The notes beneath the pieces are model-generated. The model had not been told where the DNA came from, ran no database searches, and worked only from the letters and a program-made list of their open reading frames with translations. A DNA stretch of 64,000 bases, taken from NCBI GenBank assembly GCA_910586855.1, contig CAJUJH010000001.1, positions 825,339-889,338 on the forward strand, given 5' to 3'. Position 1 is the first letter of the stretch. Every line of letters starts with the position of its first letter. Position numbers and translations under genes: made by a program. The stretch comes from Candidatus Gastranaerophilales bacterium. Lineage in GTDB: Bacteria > Cyanobacteriota > Vampirovibrionia > Gastranaerophilales > Gastranaerophilaceae. Positions 1 through 8,347 of this stretch are shown here, one piece after another.

Positions 1-1
1 A

Positions 2-850
2 TCCAGTCTTGAAGGTGCTGCAGTAACAAGCGTTAGAATTGAAGGCATAACTCACGAATATACATCTATTCCTGGTATTGTTGAAGATGTTATTGATATT
101 ATGTTAAATCTTAAAGGTTTAGTTGTAAAAACTGAAACTGATGAAATTCAACATTTGAGAATAGATGCTACAAAACCCGGACCGGTTTTAGCTTCTGATA
201 TTCAATTACCTTCAGGTGTTAAAATTGTTAACCCGGACTGCGTTATTTGTACAATTGCAGAAGGTGGTTCATTCCACGCTGATATCGTTGTTGAAGTTGG
301 TAAAGGATATGTTGCTGTTGATGCACTTAAAGACCAAAAAAACGGGCTTCCTATCGATATGCTTCCTATTGATGCAGCATTTATGCCTATTAAAAGAGTA
401 TCTTATCTAGTTGAACCTGCTCGTGTAGGTGAAGTTATTGACTATGATAAATTGACTCTTGAAATTTGGTCAAATGGTTCAGTTGATGTTAACCAAGCTT
501 TAAGCAAGGCTGCCAGTCTTTTAATTGACCATTTTAGACAAATTACCGGAATTACAGGTCAGCCTGTTGGTGCTGCCTCTTTTGAAGAAGAAGCGGTTGT
601 GGAAGATGAAACAGAACAAACACCTGCTTTCACTATTGAAGACCTTGAGCTTTCAGTTAGAGCATATAACTGCTTAAAGAGAGCAAGCATTAATTCAATG
701 GCTGAACTTTTGAAAAAATCAGAACATGATTTATTAAATATCAAGAACTTCGGTAAAAAATCTTCTGATGAAGTAATTGAAAAGCTGCACGAATTAGGGT
801 TGGACCTTCAACCAAATCCTGAAGGTGTAGATGATATGGAACTTATATAA
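2..850 (+). CDS. rpoA: DNA-directed RNA polymerase subunit alpha (5' truncated by window edge)
   Basis: Alpha subunit of RNA polymerase, which nucleates core assembly and contacts UP elements and activators. The visible 282 residues begin in the N-terminal domain; the reading frame is open to the first base, so the gene starts outside the window. The early part reads GAAVTSVRIEGITHEY and IMLNLKGLVVK, a hallmark of the RpoA dimerisation domain. An acidic linker at about residues 200-210 leads into the C-terminal domain, where IEDLELSVRAYNCLKRA and IKNFGKKSSDEV are the alpha-CTD helix-hairpin-helix signatures. It is followed 36 bp later by rplQ, the usual bacterial order. The protein family is certain. 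Confidence 0.97.
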   Translation, partial: SSLEGAAVTSVRIEGITHEYTSIPGIVEDVIDIMLNLKGLVVKTETDEIQHLRIDATKPGPVLASDIQLPSGVKIVNPDCVICTIAEGGSFHADIVVEVGKGYVAVDALKDQKNGLPIDMLPIDAAFMPIKRVSYLVEPARVGEVIDYDKLTLEIWSNGSVDVNQALSKAASLLIDHFRQITGITGQPVGAASFEEEAVVEDETEQTPAFTIEDLELSVRAYNCLKRASINSMAELLKKSEHDLLNIKNFGKKSSDEVIEKLHELGLDLQPNPEGVDDMELI

Positions 851-886
851 TAGAACTAATATAAAAATAATAAAGGAACAAATAAA

Positions 887-1315
887 ATGAGACACCAGTG
901 TAAAAAACATCATTTAGGGAAGGCAGCAGATCAAAGAACCGCACTATTAAGGTCTTTAGCTACCGAACTATTCCTTCATGGTGAAATCGAAACAACAATG
1001 GCAAGAGCAAAAGCTCTTAAGCCTTTCGCTGAAAGTATCATTAGCTTTGCTAAAAAAGGTGATTTAGCATCTAGAAGACAAGCTGCTAAACATGTTTTTG
1101 ATAAAGAAACAGATAAATATATTAATCTTGAAACCGGCGAATTGTATGATGCTCTTCCTGAAGGTGCAAAACACCCGAAACAAACTGTTTTAAGACAATT
1201 ATTCACAGTTATCGGTAAGAAATATGCTACAAGAAACGGTGGTTATACAAGAATTTTCAGACTAACTCCAAGAAGGGGCGATGCTTCTGAAATGGCTTTG
1301 ATTCAATTAACATAA
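887..1315 (+). CDS. rplQ: 50S ribosomal protein L17
   Basis: Large-subunit ribosomal protein L17, 142 residues. The start MRHQCKKHHLGKAADQR is close to the family's MRHRxxxxKLxRxxxHR signature, and the C-terminal GGYTRIFRLTPRRGDASEMALI is the conserved L17 ending. Length is slightly above the usual 115-130 because of an insertion near residues 85-100. An AAGGA ribosome-binding site lies about 11 bases before the ATG. It sits directly after rpoA and its stop codon overlaps the start of truA by one base (TAATG), so the genes are one operon. Confidence 0.97.
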   Translation: MRHQCKKHHLGKAADQRTALLRSLATELFLHGEIETTMARAKALKPFAESIISFAKKGDLASRRQAAKHVFDKETDKYINLETGELYDALPEGAKHPKQTVLRQLFTVIGKKYATRNGGYTRIFRLTPRRGDASEMALIQLT

Positions 1316-2106
1316 TGAATCGATATTTAATAAGCTTTGAGTACGACGGAAGAGATTTTTACGGTTCTCAAAGCCAGCCTGATAAAAGAACTGTTCAGGA
1401 TGAATTAAATAAAGCAATTCGTACTTTGACAAAAGAAAATACTAAAATCATAATGGCAGGAAGACTCGACAGGGGTGTGAATGCAAGATGCCATACGGCA
1501 CATTTTGATGCAAAACACAAAATAGAAACGCCGCAAGATGAATTTAGATTTTTAAATTCATTGAATGCAATCTTGCCTCCCGATATTTCAGTCTTTAAGA
1601 TTGAAATTAAAAATAAAGATTTCCATGCTCAAAAAAATGCTGCATTCAGGCATTACAGGTATATTATAAGAAACTCTTTTATTAAACCGGTATTTGATAA
1701 AAACGTTCTTTTTATAAGAAAACCTTTGAATGTTCAATTAATGAATGAAGCAATTCAAAACCTTATAGGTAAGTATGATTTTAGTGCTTTTAAGTCTGTC
1801 TCAGATAACCCTTCTACGGTTTGTGAAATCTATTTTGCAAATGTTGTTGAAAAACCGCTTGAAAATGGTATGGGAAAATATCTTGAGATAAATATTATAG
1901 GGAACAGGTTTCTCTACAATATGGTAAGAGCAATAGTTGGAACTCTTTTAATGATTGAAAAGGACGATATGCCACCTTCAAGAATGAAAGAGATTTTAGA
2001 TTCTAAAAACAGAGCTCTTGCAGGACACAATGTTGAACCATATGGTTTGACATTAATAAAAACAGGGTATGACAGCCCTGAAAATTACATAAAAACAATT
2101 AATTAA
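1315..2106 (+). CDS. truA: tRNA pseudouridine(38-40) synthase TruA
   Basis: Isomerises uridines 38-40 of the tRNA anticodon stem to pseudouridine. The 263-residue length fits TruA. The catalytic aspartate is D52 in AGRLDRGVNARCH, which corresponds to the usual GRTDxGVHA box; here the threonine is leucine and the histidine asparagine, a mild variation. ISFEYDGRDFYGSQSQ at the N-terminus and NRFLYNMVRAIVGTL in the C-terminal half are standard TruA motifs. The ATG overlaps the rplQ stop, implying translational coupling. The position between rplQ and rplM is the arrangement seen in Cyanobacteria and many Firmicutes. Confidence 0.96.
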   Translation: MNRYLISFEYDGRDFYGSQSQPDKRTVQDELNKAIRTLTKENTKIIMAGRLDRGVNARCHTAHFDAKHKIETPQDEFRFLNSLNAILPPDISVFKIEIKNKDFHAQKNAAFRHYRYIIRNSFIKPVFDKNVLFIRKPLNVQLMNEAIQNLIGKYDFSAFKSVSDNPSTVCEIYFANVVEKPLENGMGKYLEINIIGNRFLYNMVRAIVGTLLMIEKDDMPPSRMKEILDSKNRALAGHNVEPYGLTLIKTGYDSPENYIKTIN

Positions 2107-2121
2107 TGGAAAGGCAAATAA

Positions 2122-2568
2122 ATGAAGACATTTAGCGCAAAACCGCTTGAAGTTGAAAGAAAATGGCATTTAATTGATGCCGAAGGTGTTCCTTTGGGCA
2201 GATTGGCCGTTATCGCTGCAAATCTTCTAAGAGGTAAGCATAAACCACAATACACGCCAAACGTTGATACTGGCGATTTTGTTATTGTTATAAATGCCGA
2301 AAAGGTTATTGTAACAGGTAAAAAAGAAACAGATAAAATGTATTATCACCATACAGGATTCCCAGGTGGCTTTAGAAGTGCAAGCTTTAAAGAATTAATA
2401 GAAAAAGATGCAAGACTTCCTATTGAAAAAGCTGTTAAGGGTATGCTTCCGCATAATACTTTGGGTTCAGAACAATTTACTAAATTAAAAGTTTATGCCG
2501 GAGCTGAGCATCCGCATGAAGCCCAAAAACCTGTAAAATATGAAATCAGCAAAGGAGAAGATAAGTAA
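2122..2568 (+). CDS. rplM: 50S ribosomal protein L13
   Basis: Large-subunit ribosomal protein L13, an early assembly protein that binds 23S rRNA. The 148 residues include WHLIDAEGVPLGRLAVIAANLLRGKHK, YTPNVDTGDFVIVINAEKV and KAVKGMLPHNTLG, all diagnostic for the family. An AAGG element precedes the ATG. The stop codon overlaps the rpsI start (TAATG), the classical rplM-rpsI coupling that keeps the two subunit proteins stoichiometric. Confidence 0.97.
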   Translation: MKTFSAKPLEVERKWHLIDAEGVPLGRLAVIAANLLRGKHKPQYTPNVDTGDFVIVINAEKVIVTGKKETDKMYYHHTGFPGGFRSASFKELIEKDARLPIEKAVKGMLPHNTLGSEQFTKLKVYAGAEHPHEAQKPVKYEISKGEDK

Positions 2569-2972
2569 TGGCAGCTGAAAATAAGAATGTAATCGTTAAA
2601 ACAGGCAGAAGAAAATGCTCTATTGCAGTTGCAAAAGTTTCTTCCGGAAAAGGCAGAGTTTTTGTAAATGGTAAGACATTAAGAGGATATTTTGGAAATC
2701 GTCCTTCTTTAGAAATGACAATTTTTAGACCTCTTGTTTTGACTGATAACCAAGATAAACTTGATATTAATGTTAAAGCATTAGGCGGCGGCGTTTCAGC
2801 TCAAGCCGATGCCATTAAGCATGCAATTTCACGCGCTCTGCTTGCAATGAATGAAGAGTATAAACCTGTTTTAAAACAAGAAGGTTTATTAACCCGCGAT
2901 GCAAGAATCAAAGAACGTAAAAAATATGGTAGAAAAAGAGCAAGAAAAAGATTCCAATTCTCAAAAAGATAA
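2568..2972 (+). CDS. rpsI: 30S ribosomal protein S9
   Basis: Small-subunit ribosomal protein S9, whose C-terminal tail reaches the P-site tRNA. The 134 residues include TGRRKCSIAVAKV near the N-terminus, GGGVSAQADAIKHAISRAL in the core, and the basic tail ending KKYGRKRARKRFQFSKR, the invariant S9 ending of lysine or arginine. It is the last gene of the ribosomal operon; a rho-independent terminator follows about 55 bases downstream. Confidence 0.97.
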   Translation: MAAENKNVIVKTGRRKCSIAVAKVSSGKGRVFVNGKTLRGYFGNRPSLEMTIFRPLVLTDNQDKLDINVKALGGGVSAQADAIKHAISRALLAMNEEYKPVLKQEGLLTRDARIKERKKYGRKRARKRFQFSKR

Positions 2973-3026
2973 TTTTTCAAAGCTCTTGCAGGAATTTTCA
3001 AACCTGCGATATCAATACAAATTTCA

Positions 3027-3056
3027 AAACCCGCTTATTTTTAAAGCGGGTTTTTT
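3027..3056 (+). terminator. Rho-independent terminator of the rpoA-rpsI operon
   Basis: The inverted repeat AAAACCCGCTT / AAGCGGGTTTT with a short A/T loop is followed by a T run. It lies between rpsI and the convergent wecB gene and the stem is flanked by A and T tracts on both sides, so it may work in both directions. Confidence 0.85.
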
Positions 3057-3081
3057 ATTATATTAAATTAAAAAATTAAAA

Positions 3082-4233
3082 TTAAGAAAATCTACTTAAA
3101 ATAATATCGGCAATTCTTTTTGAAGCAAGCCCGTCTCCATATGGGTTTACAGCCATTTTCATTGAATTATAAAAATTATCATCATCCAAAAGCTGTCCCA
3201 CGGTGGATGTAATTTTTTCCCTATTTGTACCAACGAGTTTAACGCAGCCGCTATGAACCGCTTCCGGTCTTTCAGTTTCATCTCTTAAGACAAGTACCGG
3301 AACACCAAGAGATGGCGCTTCTTCTTGCACGCCGCCTGAATCAGTTAAAATGATATGCGCTTTTTTCATCAAGGCGCAAAACGGAGCATAATCCAGCGGC
3401 TCAATAAGTTTTACCCTCTCAACACCGTCAAGCTTTTTAAACACTATATCTCTAACATTTGGATTCAAGTGAACAGGATATACAATTTCTATATCTTTAT
3501 GTGCTTTAATGATATCTAAAACTGCATCACAAATGTTTTCTAACGGTTTGCCAAAATTCTCTCTTCTATGGGAGGTTAAAAGTATAGTTTTTAAATCTTC
3601 TCTAAGCCCTAAATATGAAAGGTCAAAATCTTTTTTCACCGTATACAAAAGGGCATCAATTACGGTATTTCCTGTTTTGTATATTCTTCTGCCATCTTGG
3701 TATGAATTGTCCATACCTGCATTTAAAATACCTTCTTTGATTCCTGAATTTAAAAGATTTTCAATAGAACCCTCTGTTGGTGCAAAATGCAAATCAGAAA
3801 CTGCATCCGCTAAAACCCTGTTAATTTCCTCAGGAAATGGGTAACCCTTATTAAATGTGCGAAGCCCCGCCTCAACATGTCCTATCGGCACCCTTGCATA
3901 AAATGCACTTAAGGCGCTTGCAAAAGCAGTTGTCGTATCACCATGCACAAGCACTATGTCAGGCTTTACTTCTTCAAATATATTTTTTGTTTCCATTAAG
4001 ATTTCAGAAGTTAAACTCCACAGATTTTGATTTGGCTTCATTAAATTTAAATCATAATCAGGGATGATTTCAAATAAATCCAAAACCTGGTCAAGCATTT
4101 GCCTGTGCTGCGCTGTTACAATTACAACAGGCTCAAATTCTGCCCTTTTCTTAAGTTCCAAGACAAGGGGTGCCATTTTAATGGCTTCAGGTCTGGTACC
4201 AAATATAACGGCAGTTCTAATTTTCTTATCCAT
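3082..4233 (-). CDS. wecB: UDP-N-acetylglucosamine 2-epimerase (non-hydrolysing)
   Basis: Interconverts UDP-GlcNAc and UDP-ManNAc to feed surface polysaccharide synthesis. From the chosen start MDKKIRTAVIFGTRPEAIK the protein has 383 residues, the usual size. Motifs are GTRPEAIKMAPL, VHGDTTTAFASALSAF, GHVEAGLRT, SHRRENFG and DSGGVQEEAPSLGVPVLVLRDETERPE, the last being the UDP-GlcNAc and allosteric-site region. The frame could extend 12 codons upstream, but that extension would run into the promoter. There is no Shine-Dalgarno; the -10 box ends seven bases before the ATG, so the mRNA may be leaderless. It is convergent with the ribosomal operon and has no polysaccharide genes beside it. Confidence 0.93.
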   Translation of the reverse strand: MDKKIRTAVIFGTRPEAIKMAPLVLELKKRAEFEPVVIVTAQHRQMLDQVLDLFEIIPDYDLNLMKPNQNLWSLTSEILMETKNIFEEVKPDIVLVHGDTTTAFASALSAFYARVPIGHVEAGLRTFNKGYPFPEEINRVLADAVSDLHFAPTEGSIENLLNSGIKEGILNAGMDNSYQDGRRIYKTGNTVIDALLYTVKKDFDLSYLGLREDLKTILLTSHRRENFGKPLENICDAVLDIIKAHKDIEIVYPVHLNPNVRDIVFKKLDGVERVKLIEPLDYAPFCALMKKAHIILTDSGGVQEEAPSLGVPVLVLRDETERPEAVHSGCVKLVGTNREKITSTVGQLLDDDNFYNSMKMAVNPYGDGLASKRIADIILSRFS

Positions 4234-4240
4234 AAAAAGG

Positions 4241-4269
4241 ATTGTATACAAATAATTGGAAAAATACAA
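4241..4269 (-). promoter_or_regulatory. Candidate promoter of wecB placing the transcript start at the ATG
   Basis: On the minus strand a TTGTAT box (4269-4264) and a TACAAT box (4246-4241) are 17 bases apart. Only seven bases (CCTTTTT) separate the -10 box from the ATG at 4233, so the expected start point falls on or next to the start codon. Matches to the sigma-70 consensus are by eye. Confidence 0.5.
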
Positions 4270-4417
4270 GGCTGATTTTCAAAATTTCTAATAATGGTAC
4301 AAATTCCACTATTTTAAATTATTAATTTATGTAAAATTTTTTTCCAAACGTGCATATCTCCAATTTATATATACTTTTTATATATAAAAGATAGCAATAA
4401 ATATTCGGAGTTTAGAT

Positions 4418-5401
4418 ATGGTTAGTTTAATTTCATCCATTAAGGCAAACATAGTTAACAATTATAAAAATGCAGAACCTTTAAAAACTGCATCAAAAGC
4501 TAATGAAGCAAATCTGTTTGGTTTAAAAAATAGTGAAGAAAATGCTCTTTTTGAACTAAACTTTGATGAAACCATTACCCCTCAGGCGCCTAAATATAAA
4601 GCTGGAAATTATGGTAATTTTACAAAGCATGCAGGTAATGGCAAGTTTGATGCTGATGCAATACAGGGGCAAATTGGTGACTGCGGCTTGCTATCTACCT
4701 TGCGCGCATTAAGAAACTCTGAAGGCGGTCAAAAAGCTGTTGGTGAAATAATGAGCTATTCTGCAGATACCGGCGAATGGAGTTTTAATTTTAAAACCAA
4801 AGATTTTGATGGTACAAATCCTATTGTTGTAACTCAAGCTGAAATTGACCAGGCTATAGCTGAAAAAAGAGTAAGTAAGGGCGATGATGATATTACGGCA
4901 ATGGAACTTGCGGTAGAAAAGTATTTACAGCAAATTGGCGATAATGGCACACAGGATAATACGGTAAAACAAATATTTGATATACAAAATAAGAGTAGAA
5001 ATGCAAGAATTGCAGCCGGTGCTGAAGATAAGGGCTATTTAGATGGTATATCACCCTATATCGGCTATATATTTACAGGAAGTATTCCAAAACCATTGCA
5101 TACCTATGATTCAAATCAGCAGCTTGCTGCAGAAGCTCTTGAAAGCTTTGATAAATCTACAGATATGTTGATTTTTTCTCAAATACAATCAGGCGATGTA
5201 GCGAGTGGAGGAGATAACCCCTTCCTTATGCTGGGTGATGACCAGATTCTTGGTAATCATGCCTATACGGTTTGTGATGTTGAAGGCGATAATGTAATTC
5301 TTAGAGAATCAAATAACCCTTCTGAAACAATAACCGTAACTAAAGAAGAACTTCTAAACTGTGAGGGTAAAAACTCATTGTATGTATATTCTGCTAAATA
5401 A
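4418..5401 (+). CDS. Calpain-like (C2/papain-fold) cysteine protease, solitary
   Basis: Predicted cysteine protease of 327 residues. QGQIGDCGLLSTLRAL (C89) matches the calpain active-site signature QGxLGDCWFLAAL, including the oxyanion-hole Gln83. TAMELAVEKYL (about 160-170) parallels the calpain LLEKAYAK helix. GNHAYTVCDVEGDNVILRESNNP gives the catalytic His281 followed by Asn299/300, the counterpart of the calpain His and NPWG Asn. The first 75 residues look disordered and contain LFGLKN; no signal peptide or membrane segment is seen. A CGGAG ribosome-binding site lies 8 bases before the ATG. It is monocistronic, bounded by wecB and a terminator. Substrate and location are unknown. Confidence 0.75.
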   Translation: MVSLISSIKANIVNNYKNAEPLKTASKANEANLFGLKNSEENALFELNFDETITPQAPKYKAGNYGNFTKHAGNGKFDADAIQGQIGDCGLLSTLRALRNSEGGQKAVGEIMSYSADTGEWSFNFKTKDFDGTNPIVVTQAEIDQAIAEKRVSKGDDDITAMELAVEKYLQQIGDNGTQDNTVKQIFDIQNKSRNARIAAGAEDKGYLDGISPYIGYIFTGSIPKPLHTYDSNQQLAAEALESFDKSTDMLIFSQIQSGDVASGGDNPFLMLGDDQILGNHAYTVCDVEGDNVILRESNNPSETITVTKEELLNCEGKNSLYVYSAK

Positions 5402-5425
5402 AAATTGATTTTTTAATAATTCTAA

Positions 5426-5457
5426 AACGCACACTGATATTAAGTGTGCGTTCTTTA
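5426..5457 (+). terminator. Rho-independent terminator after the calpain-like gene
   Basis: Stem AACGCACACT / AGTGTGCGTT around a GATATTA loop, followed by a CTTTATTTTT tract, 25 bases after the stop codon. Confidence 0.8.
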
Positions 5458-5542
5458 TTTTTAATATGCACTTATTTGTCATGACCTGTGTGTTTGTTGT
5501 AAAATGTTATTATTAGCCTAGTATTACGGGGAGAATTTAGTT

Positions 5543-8089
5543 TTGAGTCAAACAAATTTATTTGAGCATGGAAAAATTGTTCCAATTAATATAAGAGATG
5601 AGATGAAACGCTCATATATTGATTATGCAATGAGTGTTATTGTAGGGCGTGCGCTTCCGGATGTTCGTGACGGACTAAAGCCTGTACACAGACGTATTTT
5701 ATTTGCGATGAATGAACTTGGAATGACACCGGATAAACCATTTAAAAAATGTGCAAGAATCGTCGGTGAAGTTCTCGGTAAATACCATCCGCATGGTGAT
5801 ACCGCCGTGTATGAAGCACTTGTGCGTATGGCGCAGGATTTTTCAACAAGATATTTAACTGTTGACGGTCATGGAAACTTTGGTTCTGTTGATGGCGACG
5901 GTGCTGCTGCGATGAGGTACACTGAAGCCAGAATGCATAAAATTACAACTTCCATGCTGGCTGATATTGATTGCGAAACGGTTGAATTTACACCAAACTT
6001 TGACGGCTCATTAGTTGAACCTGCAGTGCTGCCGGTTCGTCTTCCAATGCTTTTATTAAATGGTGTTTCAGGTATTGCTGTTGGTATGGCAACAAATATT
6101 CCGCCACACAATTTAAATGAAATTGTTGACGGCACAATAGCTTTAATTGATAACCCGGATATTACAATTGACGGGCTTATGGAATACATTAAAGGACCGG
6201 ATTTTCCGACTGCTGCAACAATTATTGGAACTTCTGAAATTAAGAAAGCCTATGAAACAGGCAGAGGTTCAATCAAAATGTCGGCAGTTTCAACCATTGA
6301 AGAAATTCAAGGAGGAGGCGGACGTCAGGCAAGAACGGCAATTATTGTTACAGAAATACCTTATCAGGTAAATAAAGCTGCTTTGATTGAAAAAATTGCA
6401 GAACTTGTAAAAGATGGCAAAATTACCGGCATTTCAGACTTAAGAGATGAATCTGACAGAGACGGTATGCGTATCGTTATAGAATTAAAACGTGATGCAA
6501 AGCCGGATGTTGTAAGAAATAATCTGTATAAGCAAACTGCTTTATTGAGTTCATTTGGTGTGAATATGGTGGCTCTTGTGGGTCAGCAGCCAAGGCTTTT
6601 AAATCTTTATGAAGTATTGAATGAATTTGTAGAACACAGAGTAGAAGTTATTACAAGAAGAACCTTGTACTTCTTAAAGAAAGCAAAAGCAAGAGCTCAT
6701 ATTTTAGAAGGTTTAATGATAGCCTTAAATGCTCTTGATGAAGTAATTGAGCTTATTAAAAAATCTAAAAATACAGAAGAAGCTCGCGAAGGCTTGATTA
6801 ACCGCTTTGGGCTTGACTTAGACCAGGCAAATGCAATCTTGGAAATGCAATTAAGAAGATTGACTGGTTTAGAACAAGATAAAATCAGAGCCGAATATGA
6901 TGAATTAATGAAGAAAATTGCTGAATATGAAGCAATTTTGGCTGACAGACAAAAGATTTTAAACCTAATAAAACAAGAACTTTTGGAAGATAAAGAAAAA
7001 TATGGCGATGATAGAAAAACCCAAATACTGCCGGAGCAAGGGGAATTAAATATTGAAGATTTGACTCCAAATACTGCAATGGCTGTATTTATTACACGCC
7101 AAGGGTATATCAAAAGAATTTCTCTTGATACTTTTGAAAGACAAAATCGTGCTACCCGCGGTAAGGGCGGCATGAAAACCAAAGAAGATGATGATGTTGA
7201 CCACTTCTTTACTGCTATGATGCATGATAAAGTGCTCTTCTTCTCTTCAAAAGGCGTAGTATACAGCTTAAATGTTTATGACTTCCCTGAAGGTTCAAGA
7301 CAATCTAAGGGCTTGCCAATTATTAATGTTCTTCCTATTGAACAAAATGAAACAATAACAGCTGTTGTTCCTGTAAGCACTTTTGATGCTAAAACCAACT
7401 TAATAATGCTTACAAAAGGAGGCTATATTAAGCGTATCAGCCTTGATAATTTTGCAAGCATCAGAAGAAACGGTATTATTGCTATAGGATTAGAAGAAAA
7501 CGACACTCTAAGCTGGGTAAAACTTGCTCAGGATAACGATGAAATAATAATTGGTACAAGCTGCGGTATGGCAATTAGGTTTGCAATCTCTGATTTAAGA
7601 CCTTTAGGACGTTCAGCACGCGGTGTAAACTCAATGAAGTTAAGGGCAGGTGATACTATAGTGGGCTGTGATGTTGTTCCAAGAGATTATGATGCGGATT
7701 TACTTGTTATGACAAGTGATGGCTTTGGCAAACGCTCTAAGTTATCTGAATTTAGACCGCAAAACAGAGGCGGTTTGGGGCTTATAGCTACTAAATTTAA
7801 AACTTCATCTTCAAGACTTGTTGCACTAACCATTGTTGAAGAAAAAGATGAAATTATGGTAGTAAGCGCAAACGGTGTAGTAACCCGCGTTAGCGCCTCA
7901 TCAATTTCAAGACAGGGGCGTCCTGCAACCGGTGTTAAAGTTCAAAACTTGGGTGAAAACGATTATGTTGTTTCAGTGAATAAAATCGTGGAACCTGATG
8001 AGGATGACAGCGTAAAAAAAGCCGCGCTTGAAAATGAGATTAAAGAAGCTTCCGAGAATGTTTCGCAGACAAATTTAAATCTTGAATAA
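5543..8089 (+). CDS. gyrA: DNA gyrase subunit A
   Basis: DNA-cleaving subunit of gyrase (848 residues). The N-terminal breakage domain carries the catalytic Tyr126 in AAAMRYTEARM. The quinolone-determining region reads HPHGDTAVYEALVRMAQ: Thr87 and Glu91 take the places of E. coli Ser83 and Asp87. The C-terminal beta-pinwheel begins with NRATRGKGGMKTKEDD, a GyrA box of the type seen in Cyanobacteria, which favours GyrA over ParC. The start is TTG, supported by GGGGAG 8 bases upstream; no in-frame ATG is better placed. The last 30 residues are an acidic/lysine tail. It is a single-gene unit with its own terminator; gyrB is not in the window. Confidence 0.96.
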   Translation: MSQTNLFEHGKIVPINIRDEMKRSYIDYAMSVIVGRALPDVRDGLKPVHRRILFAMNELGMTPDKPFKKCARIVGEVLGKYHPHGDTAVYEALVRMAQDFSTRYLTVDGHGNFGSVDGDGAAAMRYTEARMHKITTSMLADIDCETVEFTPNFDGSLVEPAVLPVRLPMLLLNGVSGIAVGMATNIPPHNLNEIVDGTIALIDNPDITIDGLMEYIKGPDFPTAATIIGTSEIKKAYETGRGSIKMSAVSTIEEIQGGGGRQARTAIIVTEIPYQVNKAALIEKIAELVKDGKITGISDLRDESDRDGMRIVIELKRDAKPDVVRNNLYKQTALLSSFGVNMVALVGQQPRLLNLYEVLNEFVEHRVEVITRRTLYFLKKAKARAHILEGLMIALNALDEVIELIKKSKNTEEAREGLINRFGLDLDQANAILEMQLRRLTGLEQDKIRAEYDELMKKIAEYEAILADRQKILNLIKQELLEDKEKYGDDRKTQILPEQGELNIEDLTPNTAMAVFITRQGYIKRISLDTFERQNRATRGKGGMKTKEDDDVDHFFTAMMHDKVLFFSSKGVVYSLNVYDFPEGSRQSKGLPIINVLPIEQNETITAVVPVSTFDAKTNLIMLTKGGYIKRISLDNFASIRRNGIIAIGLEENDTLSWVKLAQDNDEIIIGTSCGMAIRFAISDLRPLGRSARGVNSMKLRAGDTIVGCDVVPRDYDADLLVMTSDGFGKRSKLSEFRPQNRGGLGLIATKFKTSSSRLVALTIVEEKDEIMVVSANGVVTRVSASSISRQGRPATGVKVQNLGENDYVVSVNKIVEPDEDDSVKKAALENEIKEASENVSQTNLNLE

Positions 8090-8129
8090 TAGCGGTATTA
8101 TATAGTTTGCGGATTTTAAATATGTTTAT

Positions 8130-8177
8130 ATATTGGATACAAGCCTATTTATAGGATTTTGTATCCAATATTTTTTG
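8130..8177 (+). terminator. Rho-independent terminator of gyrA
   Basis: Long inverted repeat ATATTGGATACAA / TTGTATCCAATAT enclosing an inner AGCCTATTTATAGGAT hairpin, followed by TTTTTT. It lies 40 bases after the gyrA stop. Confidence 0.88.
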
Positions 8178-8261
8178 ACATAGCTGCTTTATATATGTTT
8201 TTAAACATTTTTTATTGATAAAAATGCCTCAAAGTATTATGAATAAAGACTTTTTGACGTA

Positions 8262-8303
8262 AAAAGACCTCAAATGCTCTATGGTAGCATACTTGAGGTC
8301 TTT
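8262..8303 (-). terminator. Rho-independent terminator of bamA
   Basis: Read on the minus strand, AAAGACCTCAAGTATGCT pairs with AGCATTTGAGGTCTTT, followed by a T tract. It lies 45-85 bases after the bamA stop. With the gyrA terminator it fills the 258-base gap between the convergent genes. Confidence 0.85.
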
Positions 8304-8347
8304 GTATAAAAACATAAGCATTAAGCTTTAGTTGAAACTCAATAAAA

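Noticed and set aside
6697..7182. Antisense frame of 161 codons inside gyrA
   Set aside because: It is a shadow of the strong gyrA coding frame; composition is that of a reverse complement of coding DNA and there is no ribosome-binding site.
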